DNA from: Antedon mediterranea
Taxonomy: Eukaryota > Echinodermata > Crinoidea > Comatulida > Antedonidae
Length of the DNA stretch: 64,000 nucleotides
Direction: 5' to 3'
Assembly: GCF_964355755.1 (NCBI RefSeq)
Contig: NC_092678.1
Location: 17,828,922 to 17,892,921, forward strand
Positions 10,335-21,930 of this stretch are shown here, piece by piece. The translations under genes were made by a program, and so were the position numbers. The notes below the pieces were generated by a model. That model searched no databases. It saw only the letters and a list, made by a program, of their open reading frames with translations, and was not told where the DNA came from. Each line of letters opens with the position of its first letter. Position 1 is the first letter of the stretch.

Positions 10335-11890
10335 AATTTGAAATTCTAAGCAAGAAAAAAAAATCTTGTTTTAAGAAAAAATTCTTAAAATAAGTATTTT
10401 TTTTCTTGTCAAGATTTAAAATTACTTAAAACAAGAAATAATTTTCTAGAAAAGACACATTTTCTTAAATTAAGTTTTGCAATATTCTTGAAAATGCTTA
10501 TTACAAGAAATATTTTACTTAAAATAAGAAGTCAATATCATTCTCTTCTTATTAAGAATAGTTTTGCTTAAAACAAGATTTGAAAATACTTAATTTGAAA
10601 AGTATTTTACTTAAAATAAGAAATCTATATTATATTTATCCCTATCAAGAATAATTTTTCTTAAATCAAGATTGATGAATTATAAAAATTACTTAAAACA
10701 ATAAATATTTTTCTAGGTAAGACAAAGTTTCTTAAATTAGGTTTCGCAATAGTCTTGAAAATACTTGTTTTGAGAAATATTTTACTTAAAATAAGAAGTC
10801 AATTTCACACTACCCTTATCAAGATTATTTTTACTTGAATCAAGATTCGCAATATTCTTGAAAATGCTTATTACAAGAAATATTTTACTTAAAATAAGAA
10901 GTCAATATCATTCTCTTCTTATTAAGAATAGTTTTGCTTAAAACAAGATTTGAAAATACTTAATTTGAAAAGTATTTTACTTAAAATAAGAAATCAATAT
11001 TATATTTATCCCTATCAAGAATAATTTTTCTTAAATCAAGATTGATGAATTCTGAAAATTACTTAAAACAATAAATATTTTTCTAGGTAAGACAAAGTTT
11101 CTTAAATTAGGTTTCGCAATATTCTTAAAAATATTTATTTTGAGAAATGTTTTACTTAAAATAAGAAGGCAATATCATACTATCTTATCAAGACTATTTT
11201 TGCTTAAATTGAGATTCGCAATATTTAAAAAAATACTTATTTTGAGAAATGTTTTACTTAAAATAAGAAGTCAATATCATACTATCTTATCAAGACTATT
11301 TTTACTTGAATCAAGATTCGCAATATTCTTAAAAATACTTATTTCGAGAAATGTTTTACTTAAAATAAGAAGTCAATATCATACTATCTTATCAAGACTA
11401 TTTTTGCTTAAATTGAGATTCGCAATATTTTTAAAAATACTTATTTTGAAAAATGTTTTACTTACAATAAGAAGTCAATATCATACTATCCTATCAAGAC
11501 TATTTTTGCTTGAATTCAGATTCGCAATATTCTGATTTTGAGAAATGTTTTACTTAAAATAAGAAGTCAATATCATACTATCTTATCAAGACTATTTTTA
11601 CTTGAATCAAGATTCGCAATATTCTTTAAAATACTTATTTTGAGAAATGTTTTACTTAAAATAAGAAGTCAATATCATACTATCTTATCAAGACTATTTT
11701 TGCTTAAATTGAGATTCGCAATATTTTTAAAAATACTTATTTTGAGAAATGTTTTACTTAAGATAAGAAGTCAATATCATACTACTGTATATCCTATCAA
11801 GACTATTTTTGCTTGAATTGAAGTCAATTCTATTTTAATATTCTTAAAAATACTTATTTTGAGAAATGTTTAACTTAAAATAGATTGTCA
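10335..11890. repeat. tandem array, about 100-bp unit (left arm)
   Basis: Units contain GAAATGTTTTACTTAAAATA, then AGAAGTCAATATCATACTAT, TTATCAAGACTATTTTTGCT and a TTCGCAATATTCTT joint. The first units (10,335-11,110) are more diverged, and later ones are near identical. Apparent proteins here are artefacts of the repeat, which happens to lack stops in one frame. Confidence 0.9.
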
Positions 11891-11904
11891 ATATCCTTAT
11901 ATTC

Positions 11905-11990
11905 ACACAACGGTAGAGCAGTTAGCACTTCAGTTTCAACTGATGAAAGAATCTGGGTAATCAAACTGTTTGTGCTTTGAATAATCGATT
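11905..11990 (+). other. decayed tRNA-like sequence
   Basis: The stretch ACGGTAGAGCAGTTAGC resembles the tRNA D-arm and A-box. After a 36-nt gap comes CTGGGTAATCAAA, a poor B-box. It lies at the inner edge of the left array. It may be the head of an old tRNA-derived SINE, and the call is weak. Confidence 0.25.
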
Positions 11991-13919
11991 GCACTGCAAC
12001 CTAAAGAAAATAATATTGATTTAATATTTTTTATATTCAAGTTTTAATATGTTTAAAAACTAAGTTGTGCTTTAGTTGGGGAGCTATGCAGCCTAACAAA
12101 AAAAATGTTATTTGTAACAATGAAATTGGTCACAAAAAATGCAACATAAACTATAAGGAAGGCCTAATAATAGATAATACAATTATAATGTAACAGTTAT
12201 TTTGTAATGTAGCCATGAAATATTTACGAAGGATTATATTATATACACATATTCCAATGAGAAATATAATGACATTTAAAAACTTAATGTTTCTAACTCT
12301 AAATTTAAAAAAAAACATACTAAAAAAACAAACAAAAAACATACGTACTGCATAACTAAAATTGTTATATTAAATTTCTTTTTAAAAAACTGTGTTATTT
12401 ACAATATCTTAAATTATTTGTTAGGTAATTGAAGAAGTTCGAAGGATACTATTAATTATTACTAGGCAAAGAGGAATGAAATACAAAAGAAAGCTTTTTA
12501 AAAAAGTGCTTAGCAAATTTTTCCAAAGAAGAGAATAATATAGTTTATTTTGGTATTTTAAAGAGAAACACCAGTCCTCCATCTGGTAAGTACAGTGTAT
12601 GTTTTTGTACTTTTATCTATTCATAAATAGTTTTATAATGGACCAATGGTAGTGAGGAAAATATGTGTACATATTGTGTACGTATTTTTAACAGCTTGGT
12701 TCGACTCAAGCTAGTGTCATGCACTCCTCCCTTTGACAACTAAAATTAAATAAATGACTTATGAATATTAATTTTTGACATATTAATGCTCTCCTGGCCA
12801 GCCCACACTTTCCCCTTCCTTTTACATTGACCACCTACAAAACTGTAGGCTACATTATTAAAAATTTGAGCTACAGTATATCAAGTTTATGTCCATACAT
12901 TATTCCACTCATTTAAAGATGTATTGTCCCTTGAAACACAAAAAATGGAAAAAAAAATATTCTAAATTTAAATTGGCCATATCAAAGTAATATTAAAGTT
13001 ATTCACTTTAAGTCGAAAATTCGAGCCAAAAACAACAAGTTTACGTAATTAACAGGTAAATTAATGTGATTACATTTCATCTGGGAAATCGTCGCAAGCG
13101 AAAGTAAAATAAATTTAGACCCTAATAATTTAACTAAAAATAATAGATACAGACAGGCCTGTCTTTGGGATCGGTATAAACAGGGCAAAGTTTGTGATTA
13201 AAAAGTTCAAATGCATATTCCACCCACCCTTATGTCTTATAATGTAAAATTATTCTTACCACCGTTCTAATATTGCGTCATGTTTTTGTGTTTACCGCCC
13301 CAGATATAGGACTCTAAAACCACACCGTACCCAATTAGTTGATGATGTTACACATATTTTAAATACAGTAATAACTAAAACTATATTAATCTCTTTTCAT
13401 TTTTAGGAACATGAATAAAGATCCAGAATCCTGGTCTTCACGCCGATCAGGTAATATGCCGGTATTGCTTTTGGACACAGAAATGGCCTACATTAAAGTT
13501 TAGCAAACAATTCTAACTACAAAGAAAGCAAAATTAGATGAGGCTCTAGTTACTCTCCTCTCCACTTTTTACCTTCTGGATTTCGATTATCCAAAATGAA
13601 AAGAAGTAGGCCTCACTATCCTTTAACAGTTAGTGATTTGTGATGAAAACACACCTGTACACTTGACAAAGGCTGTTGAATCATCATTAGTATACATTAA
13701 TAAATTTAAAGACACCTAATAGTTTAAAGCCCAGGTGCGGGAGAAGAATTTTACGAAATTTGTATTTTACCATTTTAATGTTTTTAAGTTTTCTTTTGAT
13801 GGCATTTTATTATTAATAAAAACAAGTTTGTTTTAAAGAAGTTGTATATATTATTGTACCTAATGTCATGTAAATTGTAGTTCTTAATGAAAATAACAGT
13901 ATTGTTAATATTATGTTTT
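11991..13919. other. unique centre of foldback-like element
   Basis: Mostly AT-rich and non-coding. Two stretches look exon-like on the + strand. The first follows TTAG at 12425; the second follows TTTTTAG at 13426, starts GAACATGAATAAAGATCC and ends at TCAG|GTAATA near 13450. Neither matches a family that I recognise. Confidence 0.4.
12425..12538 (+). CDS. unidentified exon-like ORF, 37 codons
   Basis: After an AG acceptor-like TTAG the frame reads VIEEVRRILLIITRQRG, then MKYKRKLFKKVLSKFFQRRE and a TAA stop. It is basic and predicted helical (alternating hydrophobic and Lys/Arg). No start codon lies at its beginning, so it could only be a terminal exon. It does not fit the missing C-terminal domain of NCKIPSD. 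It could equally be a chance open frame in AT-rich DNA. Confidence 0.15.
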   Translation, partial: VIEEVRRILLIITRQRGMKYKRKLFKKVLSKFFQRRE

Positions 13920-15690
13920 ATAACATTCTTGAATTTATTTGTTTAAGTAAAATATTACTTAAAATGAGTATTCATTTATCGTTCTTAAAATAAATTTTTA
14001 ATGATTTATATTTTATAGAATTCTTGTTTCAAGCAATTTTTTTCCCAATATAAGTAAGAATTTACGAATTTTAATTTGATAGAATTCTTGTTTCAAGCAA
14101 TACTTTTCTTAAAATAAGTAAACATTTACTGGTTTTTATTTGATAGACTTCTTGTTTACTTATTTTAAAAAAAGTTTTGCTTGAAACAAGAATTCTACAA
14201 ATAAAAATCGGAATATTCTTACTTATTTTAAGAAATATATTGCTTGAAACAAGAAAACTAAAAATATAAATCGGAATATTCTTACTTATTTTAAGAAAAA
14301 TATTGCTTAAAACAAGAATTCTAAAAAATACAAACCGGAATATTCTTACTTATTTTAAGAAAAATATTGCTTGAAACAAGAATTTTACAAATAAAAATCG
14401 GAATATTCTTACTTATTTTAAGAAATATATTGCTTGAAACAAGAATTCAAAAAATACAAATCGGAATATTCTTACTTATTTTAAGAAAAATATTGCTTGA
14501 AACAAGAATTCAAAAAATACAAATCGGAATATTCTTACTTATTTTAAGAAAAATATTGCTTGAAACAAGAATTCAAAAAATACAAATCGGAATATTCTTA
14601 CTTATTTTAAGAAATATATTGCTTGAAACAAGAATATTAAAATTAAAAATCGGAATATTCTTACTTATTTTAAGAAAAATATTGCTTAAAACAAGAATTC
14701 TAAAAAATACAAATCGGAATATTCTTACTTATTTTAAGAAAAATATTGCTTGAAACAAGAATTCTACAAATAAAAATCGGAATATTCTTACTTATTTTAA
14801 GAAATATTTGGCTTGAAACAAGAATTCAAAAAATACAAATCGGAATATTCTTACTTATTTTAAGAAAAAAATTGCTTGAAACAAGAATTCAAAAAATACA
14901 AATCGGAATATTCTTACTTATTTTAAGAAAAATATTGCTTGAAACAAGAATTCAAAAAATACAAATCGGAATATTCTTACTTATTTTAAGAAAAATATTG
15001 CTTGAAACAAGAATTCAAAAAATAAAAATCGGAATATTCTTACTTATTTTAAGAAATATCTTGCTTGAAACAAGAATTCAAAAAAATACAAATCGGAATA
15101 TTCTTACTTATTTTAAGAAATATATTGCTTGAAACAAGAATTCTATAAAATACAAATCGGAATATTCTTACTTATTTTAAGAAATATCTTGCTTGAAACA
15201 AGAATTCAAAAAAATACAAATCGGAATATTCTTACTTATTTTAAGAAATATATTGCTTGAAACAAGAATTCTATAAAATACAAATCGGAATATTCTTACT
15301 TATTTTAAGAAATATATTGCTTGAAACAAGAATTCAAAAAAATACAAATCGGAATATTCTTACTTATTTTAAGAAAAATATTGCTTGAAACAAGAATTCT
15401 ATTTTAAAAAATCGATAAATTGTTACTTATTTTAAGGCAGATACTGCTTAAAACAAGAATGAAAAAAGCAATTAGATTCTTGGTAAGAATATTGTTCTTA
15501 AAGTATTATTTCTTGGTAAGAATAATTTTCTTGATAAGAATTTGTGTGATTCTTGTTAAGAATTTTACGATTCTTGGTAAGCCAAAAAGTATTGAAATAC
15601 GGACAAGTCAAAATTTACTTGTTTTAAGAAATATTTTGCTTGAAACAAGTTTTTTTTTTCTTAAAACAAGAATCAGAATTTTGCTGTGTA
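13920..15690. repeat. tandem array, about 66-bp unit (right arm), with switch of orientation
   Basis: From about 14,160 the unit reads CTTATTTTAAGAAAAATATT, GCTTGAAACAAGAATTC, then AAAAATACAAATCGGAATAT and repeats about 18-20 times with high identity. Before about 14,155 the same words occur in the opposite orientation (CTTGTTTCAAGCAAT, CTTAAAATAAG), so two blocks meet head to head near 14,155. ORFs of 128 codons in this area are repeat artefacts. Confidence 0.9.
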
Positions 15691-15694
15691 CACA

Positions 15695-15780
15695 TGTCGC
15701 GGATTGAACTCGAACCTACTAAGCATTGATATCAATGGTCACGGCGATTTCCTCACTGAGCCAAACCGTGATTTACAAAA
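15695..15780 (-). repeat. tRNA-like SINE head
   Basis: On the minus strand TTTGGCTCAGTGAGG resembles an A-box and GGTTCGAGTTCAATCC a good B-box, about 30 nt apart. It runs straight into the CTGTGTACAC border of the foldback-like array. It may be a tRNA-derived SINE that either supplied or was trapped by the element. Confidence 0.45.
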
Positions 15781-15917
15781 TACATTCTGTTCCAAGGATA
15801 ATTCATTAAAATTTCAACTGCGCGATCATATTCGATATCGGTTGACTAAAGACTGTTTATTTAACGGCCCGGAATGGTATTTGTAGATCCGGCCATGGCG
15901 GTACACAACATAGGAGG

Positions 15918-16268
15918 TTGCGTAGTTTATACAGTGACGTAACATGGTCGCTGAGACGTCAAATTACTGCTATTTTTTGCCTTTTTTTAGTGTTTATCCT
16001 TAAAATTCAGGAAAGTGACTTAGCCTGTCGTGTCTGGCCCCTCAATAAACATCAGTGTGCCAAATGTGATCACGTACCTTTCAGTGGTTTTGGAGGAGAC
16101 TTATTTCCAAAGGCTCGGACATGTAAGAAGGGCCTTAAAAAACTGAATTGCTATATGTTAGACCACATTTCCATAACTTTTCAAAACTCATCGATCCCTC
16201 TGCTAGTAGGCCTAATTAATAGGAGCGTATCGCCAAATCATTACAAAAAAAAACATAGCAAGATGTAA
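15918..16268 (+). CDS. unidentified 116-codon ORF, possible secreted protein
   Basis: The ORF has a basic N-terminus, a hydrophobic stretch (ITAIFCLFLVFILKI, residues 17-31) like a signal or anchor sequence, then DLACRVWPLNKHQCAKC and more Cys residues at irregular spacing. No homologue is recognised. It is the longest non-repeat, non-transposon ORF in this part of the window. No supporting splice or polyadenylation context is obvious, so coding status is doubtful. Confidence 0.15.
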   Translation: MRSLYSDVTWSLRRQITAIFCLFLVFILKIQESDLACRVWPLNKHQCAKCDHVPFSGFGGDLFPKARTCKKGLKKLNCYMLDHISITFQNSSIPLLVGLINRSVSPNHYKKKHSKM

Positions 16269-16269
16269 T

Positions 16270-17515
16270 AAATCAAACAACGGCCAAAGAATACTAATAA
16301 TTTTAATTTAGTTAATTTAATTACTACGGTGGTGGACTATGCTTAGTTTGAAACTATAGTGACCATTTATTTTAGAAAGAAAGGTAGAAAAAGTTGTTTT
16401 CATCTCCATGTTAATACCAAGGCACTTTTCAATTAAAAAATCTGTCCTAGTATTCTTGCAATGTCGTCACAGCTCCAGTTACAAAAGGTGGTTCAAAGTG
16501 TCAATCATTTGACCAGTGTACAGCCCACTGGTATGATAATAGTGTCTATTGAATCCGTCCGTAAAACACATTAATCACTCACATCAGTCATTCCGCTAAT
16601 GGTTGCGTCTAATGATGAATTCTATTCTATTCAGTTAAAATTAGAAAGTTGATCTCTTGACCTATATTATTCAATATCTCTGCCATATTCTGTAACCGGC
16701 TGTCTGTCCCGTCGTACATCTCACCGCACGCAGTTTAGTATGTCTTCCCGAAAAGGGCATCAATATTATGTGTAGGCCTATTGGTAATTTGCCAATAATA
16801 AAATACGAAATATTATAATATAATATACTATTATTTACATCTGACCACAGAGCCTCGATAGCCAAACCAAACAATATTATAGGACTAAAAGTACAACAAA
16901 ACAACTTTAACGATTATATTTTCACAGCAATGATTTATTTAAATCAAATATTAATAAATTTTCACACAAAGTAAAGCTTGTGGTTCCCACAAAAGACCCA
17001 ATGCAAGGAGGATAGGCCTATAGGTAGACACAAAGCAAGTGAGTTGACCAATCACATGTGATTGTGCACAAGCGACAGTAGAGTTCGAATAACCCATCGC
17101 TTGTAGGCTAATATTGGTTACATTGTTAACTTTTAATACTGATTTTATGTAAATGCAATACGTTCAGCTTCTGCTGATTTTTGTATATGTGTTTTTTATA
17201 CCGAAAAAAATAAAAGTACATAGGCTGGATGCAAGTGAGTTGACCAATCACAAAATCCATCACTTGTGATTGGTCACTAACGTTGCGCTCTGTGCATTGC
17301 GTCTCTGTAGTGGAACCAAGCATAATGTACCAAGCATGCAGTAATACTTTTTTCACAGAATCTTCAATAGACTATACATTGATACGGTTATACCAATTAA
17401 TCACAACATGATAAAGCAAACAAAGTTATAGATCGGGGTTGGTGAGATCTGTCATTATAAGGGTTTAATTTGTCCATTATAATGTTGTTGTTGTGGACAG
17501 AAAAACCACAATAGT
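16270..17515. other. non-coding stretch
   Basis: No gene or repeat family is recognised. Short minus-strand ORFs at 16671-16904 and 17126-17356 show no domain. Confidence 0.4.
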
Positions 17516-17575
17516 TATTTATTTATTTTTATTCAAAACTTTCCAACAGGAACAATGTTCCCATTTACAGGTGAT
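17516..17575 (-). repeat. possible LINE 3' end
   Basis: The minus strand reads TGGGAACATTGTTCCTGTTG, then TTTTGAATAAAAATAAATAA. This is the usual look of a CR1-like 3' UTR with an A-rich tail. Only some 60 nt are left, and the family is not assigned. Confidence 0.3.
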
Positions 17576-17719
17576 GTTATATAAAAAATAAAATATAAAA
17601 TATATATGTATATACTCAAAAGCACATAATTCCTATGACGGTATAATTATAATGGACAGGTTCACCAACCCTATTGAAATTACATTATTACATTAAATCA
17701 AAAACTCTTGTATGCTATA

Positions 17720-18310
17720 TATCGATAAATGTATAGGTTATATTAATGAAATAAACCAACATCAATTCTAACATAAACCTAATACAATCCACCAAACTAC
17801 ATCGATAAATGTATAGGTTTATTATTGAAAAAGTCAACATCAATTGAAATAAATACTACATTTTATCTACCAAATCTTACATAAAACTAACACAATCCAC
17901 CAAACTACATCGATAAATGTATAGGTTATATTAATGAAAAAGCCAACATCAATTGAAATAAATACTACATCTTATCTACCAAATCTTACATAAAACCAAT
18001 ACAATCCACCAAACTACATCCATAAATGTATAGGTTATATTAATGAAATAAGCCAACATCAATTCTTATATAAAACTAATACAATCCACCAAACTACATC
18101 GATAAATGTATAGGTTTATTAATGAAAAAGCTAACATCAATTGAAATAAATACTACATTTTATCTACCAAATCTTACATAAAACTAACACAATCCACCGA
18201 ACTACTGTAAATCGATTAATGGTTATATTAATGAAAAAGCCAACATATACACAGAAATAAAACAACATCTTATCTACCAAATCCACCAAACTACACTGTA
18301 AATCAATAAG
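17720..18310. repeat. tandem repeat with 80/109-bp units
   Basis: The core ATCGATAAATGTATAGGTT recurs at about 17721, 17801, 17909, 18018, 18099 and 18211. The spacing is 80, 108, 109, 81 and 112 bp. Long units carry an extra piece (TTGAAATAAATACTACAT) that short units lack. A higher-order satellite made of two unit sizes is the simplest reading. Confidence 0.85.
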
Positions 18311-18319
18311 TGTAACCGT

Positions 18320-19910
18320 ATAACTTTAAAGGCCAGGTGTGGGCAAAACAGTTCTATTGATCATACATTCCAATAATTATCGATCTATAGATTCCCCTGT
18401 TTTCATACTTTTTGGGATTTTATTTGTGTTACACAAGCGAGTTGAAAATAAGCACTTTCTTATCAGAATCTTTATTTGCAGATAGTTCTAGTTCATGACT
18501 TTTCCGTTACATAAGTCAGGCCTATAAATACAGTTAATTATTTCTCAAAATATAAAGTATGTTATTTATTTGTAGTAAGTCGGATGTATGTATGGATATA
18601 CGGATCGGATAGAAACAGAAATATGGAATTAAAGTCCGCAATATTGAATATTGTTTTTGTGCAGAATTACATGAAGTACCATTTGGAAAAAATAATTATT
18701 TTGGAATAAATTGATTGTTGAGATAATTAATGGTTGTAAGGTCATTAATATATTGATATGAAAACACGATCATGCATTCCATTTTGCCAAAGTAGTAGAC
18801 AAGAAATCCAAAATGCAATAAAAAAAAAATATTTAGAAAACAATAAACAATGAACACGATTACATTATTAGTCTTCGTCTGGAAATTTCAGAGGAAACCT
18901 TGTTTTTAATTTTTACAAGTTGTACACAAAGCCTTATCGACAAACAGTGTATTTCGGCGAAAATTACCATGGAAAGCAGAGCGTATGTCTGCCACTTCCG
19001 CTAACCAGAAGCCGATAGCCAAGACGAAAGTATCCGTGGCCATCTTGGTTGTAACATTGTTAACGGAATATATGCTTTATCGCTTCTCAGTTCAGAAATC
19101 AGGAGCCATGGTCTGCAGAAGAAAAAAAACGTAAACACAATTATTAAAAATGGAAAGAAAATTAGGAATCATAATTTTTACCGATTTCTGTTGTTGTTTC
19201 CGATAATCATAATGCGTTTCTGTTCAGAAACGGGGTAGTGGGATGGATAATCCTGAGAAAATGATAGGCCTCGTTTGGGATTTGTACAATTGTCTACATG
19301 TTCACATGCAAACAGGTAAGAGCCAAGCCGGACCTTCCCACTGAGCATTTACACGTCACGCGAAAAGATTTGCCCGAAGCTAGACACAGTTCTATCGATT
19401 TCGCGCGTTGCAAATTCACCGCTTTAACTGAAAATCCACTGACGTTCAACACAGGCATGTGAACGGTGAGAGGGAGGACAATTGACCTCCCAAAACTTAA
19501 ATCATGGGATGACAAATAAAAATAGCATTTTAAAGAGATTTCTTTTCAATAACATATTCTTATAACTCCTTTCGCTCAGCAATACAAACATGATAATATA
19601 ATAATAACAGCCAGACCGAAACAATGCGCTTGTCACGAGAAAGGGATTCTGTAAAATGCTTCTGAATTTGTAAAACTTAATGGAATATGTATTTAAGAAT
19701 GTCCTTTTACCCGTCACATTAATAACTGCTTAAAAAATATAAAAACTGAAAAAAACCACAATTTTTGATTGTCTATAATATACAGAGAATATATAGAGAA
19801 CGTGTAAAGTGTACAGCAGAATGAAATAAATGACAAAAAAAGGAAGAATAAAATATTACTTAGTTTAGTGGATTGTCAGTGTTAAGGTAAGATAACACAG
19901 TGCTGTGTAT
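18320..19910. other. stretch with no confirmed gene
   Basis: Non-coding as far as can be seen. A 73-codon minus-strand ORF at 19294-19515 is GC-richer than its surroundings (ending CKCSVGRSGLALTC) and could be an extra 3' exon of the LRR gene. It has no recognisable domain or membrane segment. Confidence 0.35.
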
Positions 19911-20085
19911 TCATATACTACTGTACATTACCGTAAAATCTTCAGTGCTTCTTGTCGAATCCATCGGACACATCAACTCTCGGAATTTTCCCTTTAATAT
20001 TTCTTTACATGCTGCAAGGGTAACTCTCGGCTCGCAGACTTCAATTTTATAAACAAGGCAGCAAATTCGGCGATGATCCGATTTC
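19911..20085 (-). CDS. C-terminal Cys-rich exon of the LRR gene, LGR/RXFP hinge-like
   Basis: On the minus strand the acceptor AAAATAG|G is followed by a frame reading KSDHRRICCLVYKIEVCEPR and then VTLAACKEILKGKFRELMCP, ending at TGA. The first G completes the split Leu codon left by the exon at 20788-20859, so the phase fits. The pattern (acidic-Arg-x-CC ... VC.P ... CK/E-D/E-hydrophobic) resembles the hinge between the LRRs and the 7TM bundle in LGR/RXFP receptors, more than a standard LRR C-cap. If read through to the stop, no transmembrane segment follows. A GTAATG within the exon (about 19929) could be a donor to a further exon. Assignment to a GPCR is inference only. Confidence 0.45.
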
Positions 20086-20482
20086 CTATTTTTGAATAAA
20101 GAATGAATAAATAAAAACATGATAGTTATTCACTTTGACGATGGATCAAGAAAAAATAATAATTTTCCTGAACAAACTGTAATTTATAGCCACAAATTCA
20201 GATTGGCGTTTATGTTTTATAACTGAAATTATTTGTTTTTTTTCCTTATATTTTTAGTAGTAAACTTTATTAAAACTACAAATGACCTATTCATTTTTTA
20301 TGTTTTTTTGTACAATACACATGTTATCGAAATATCTTGCTATATCGACATATTAATTCGATAATGCTGTCTTACCTGAATATACGTTCGTACTTTTAAG
20401 TCGATTAATTTGATTAGATTTAAGTTATCTTATATCTTATGCGAAATTCATGTTACGAATGAGAGTACGTTTATTGTAAATA

Positions 20483-20615
20483 CATAATATAAAAATAACG
20501 CTTAAAAGAGAACGACGTTTCGACTCCATCATGGGGTCATTATCAAGTCCATTGATAATGACCCCATGATGGAGTCGAAACGTCGTTCTCTTTTAAGCGT
20601 TATTTTTATATTATG
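20483..20615. repeat. 133-bp near-perfect palindrome
   Basis: The two arms (CATAATATAAAAATAACGCT ... and its exact inverse) are about 60 bp each, with a loop of only a few bases near 20549. Each arm contains ACGTTTCGACTCCATCATGG and GGGTCATTATCAAG. Related words occur singly at 53910-53975 (GACGTTTCGGTACCATCATA). It looks like an inverted dimer of a short repeat end. Confidence 0.9.
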
Positions 20616-20787
20616 AAATTCATGTTTTTAAGTTAATTTGATTAAAGTATGTGACCATCGGATCAATAATCAATACCAATGTAAACTTTACACCGACGTG
20701 TAGGTTCTGGTTTTTTTTTATATTAATTGTATATATTGCACACTTTTGACGATGATCTTAGCTATAAAAAACCAGGTGAATACTTAC

Positions 20788-20859
20788 AATTCGTTTATGT
20801 TGATCAAGTTTTCAAAAGTACTATCTCTGTAATTTTTTAATTCGTTGCCTTGTATCAAA
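20788..20859 (-). CDS. LRR exon (divergent)
   Basis: This 72-nt exon, with acceptor CAG|T and donor TT|GTAAGT, is phase 2 at both ends. It encodes LIQGNELKNYRDSTFENL then ININ-E-L. It keeps the N and L positions and the F.NL motif, but it lacks the LP turn of the others. It is the last LRR before the Cys-rich exon. Confidence 0.7.
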
Positions 20860-21607
20860 CTGCAAAAAAAAATATTTTAAAATAAAAATGAGTAAAAGAT
20901 TCAGTGGTATTAGGTCATGAAGACATTTCTCATTCTTATGTCTTTAGTGGTTTACCCTGTACGTTACTAACTTTGACGTAACGCACGGACGCTGTAAGTA
21001 AATTGACAAATTACGACATAAAAATAGGTCATCCGAACTGTTTCTTGTGATTGGTCAACTCATTTGCGTTTTGCCTACGTCATTGCGTTGCGTCCAAGTG
21101 GACACCTAGATCTGAATTAGGCCCTACAGTAGTACATTTTATCCAGCAATTGAGTGTTTGCTACTCGGCAAGGTAAGGCATACTTCTTGTTTTCATTTTT
21201 TTCGTCTGTTCATTTTAGATATTATATCTAAGCATATATATATTAATATTATAATTTAAGCTAATTTCATTACAAAACAGACATATTTAACTAAACGTTA
21301 TGACGTCATACTGTTATTTAAATATGCTAATAATTATACTTATAACATTTATATATATCCGTGCTATCACTTAGAATATATTATGAGGCTTCAAGTGGTA
21401 AATGGCGGTCATTTTGAATGTATGTTAATTAACCCAATTTCTTTTTGGTAAACTTCAGATATGATGTTCATTTGGACCATATAAAGCAAACAAAACCAAA
21501 CACCATTGCTGTTGCAATTTGTTCTAATGTTGACTTATCTTTACTGGACAAAGATACAATGACCTCATGGCAATGTTTTAAAGACGCCGTTGTGTGCCCA
21601 TATGCGG

Positions 21608-21930
21608 GTGAGTGAGTGGCCGAGCGGTTAAGACAGTGGAACCGTAATTACGTAGCCATAACATCGGCATGGGTTCGAGGCTCACTCACTCCATGGTTCT
21701 GGTGGTAGAACGAGTCTTCTCGGATAAGGACTATAAACCGTAGGTCCAGTGTACACATCTAGCTCGTGTGCACTTTAAAGAACCTAGTACATCTTTCGAG
21801 ACGAGTAGGGGGTTACCCCGGTGTATTAGTACATCACAGCCACTGATCACCAACTGGGCCCTCTGGGAGACCAGTCTTTGACTGAAGAGGTTACCCAGTA
21901 TAAATATATATTTCAATCAATCAATTCATG
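21608..21930 (+). mobile_element. tRNA-Leu/Ser-derived SINE, copy 1
   Basis: A-box TGGCCGAGCGG at 21617-21627 and B-box GGTTCGAGG at 21672-21680 lie in a tRNA-like head. The head is followed by a shared body (CTTCTCGGATAAGGACTATA, AGTAGGGGGTTACCCCGGTG) and a tail ending near CAATCAATCAATTC. The long gap between boxes suits a Leu or Ser tRNA ancestor. Related copies lie at 50474-50800 (-) and 53105-53470 (+). Confidence 0.9.

Larger units (their letters stand above)
10323..15690. mobile_element. foldback-like element with repeat-array arms
   Basis: The outer borders carry TACACAGCAAAATT (left, about 10325) and its inverse AATTTTGCTGTGTA (right, about 15677). Just inside each border lie tandem arrays of palindromic words (CTTAAAATAAG, CTTGTTTCAAG, TCTTGTTTTAAG). 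The left array is mostly the reverse complement of the right one, and both flank a roughly 2-kb unique centre (11,900-13,920). This layout resembles Foldback-type elements. No transposase is recognised. Confidence 0.5.

Noticed and set aside
11140-11816. Repeat-containing ORFs of 131 and 92 codons (ITLSRLFLL-like repeats)
   Set aside because: They are a stop-free frame of the AT-rich tandem array; all frames and units repeat together and no start context or domain exists.
14367-15132. Two 128-codon ORFs of IGIFLLILR repeats
   Set aside because: Same artefact in the right-hand array, caused by a 66-bp unit that is divisible by three.
10335-15690. CRISPR-like array
   Set aside because: Units are contiguous without unique spacers, and the DNA is eukaryotic.
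21608-21690. Functional tRNA-Ser or tRNA-Leu gene
   Set aside because: The acceptor stem does not pair well and a SINE body follows; two more copies have the same body.
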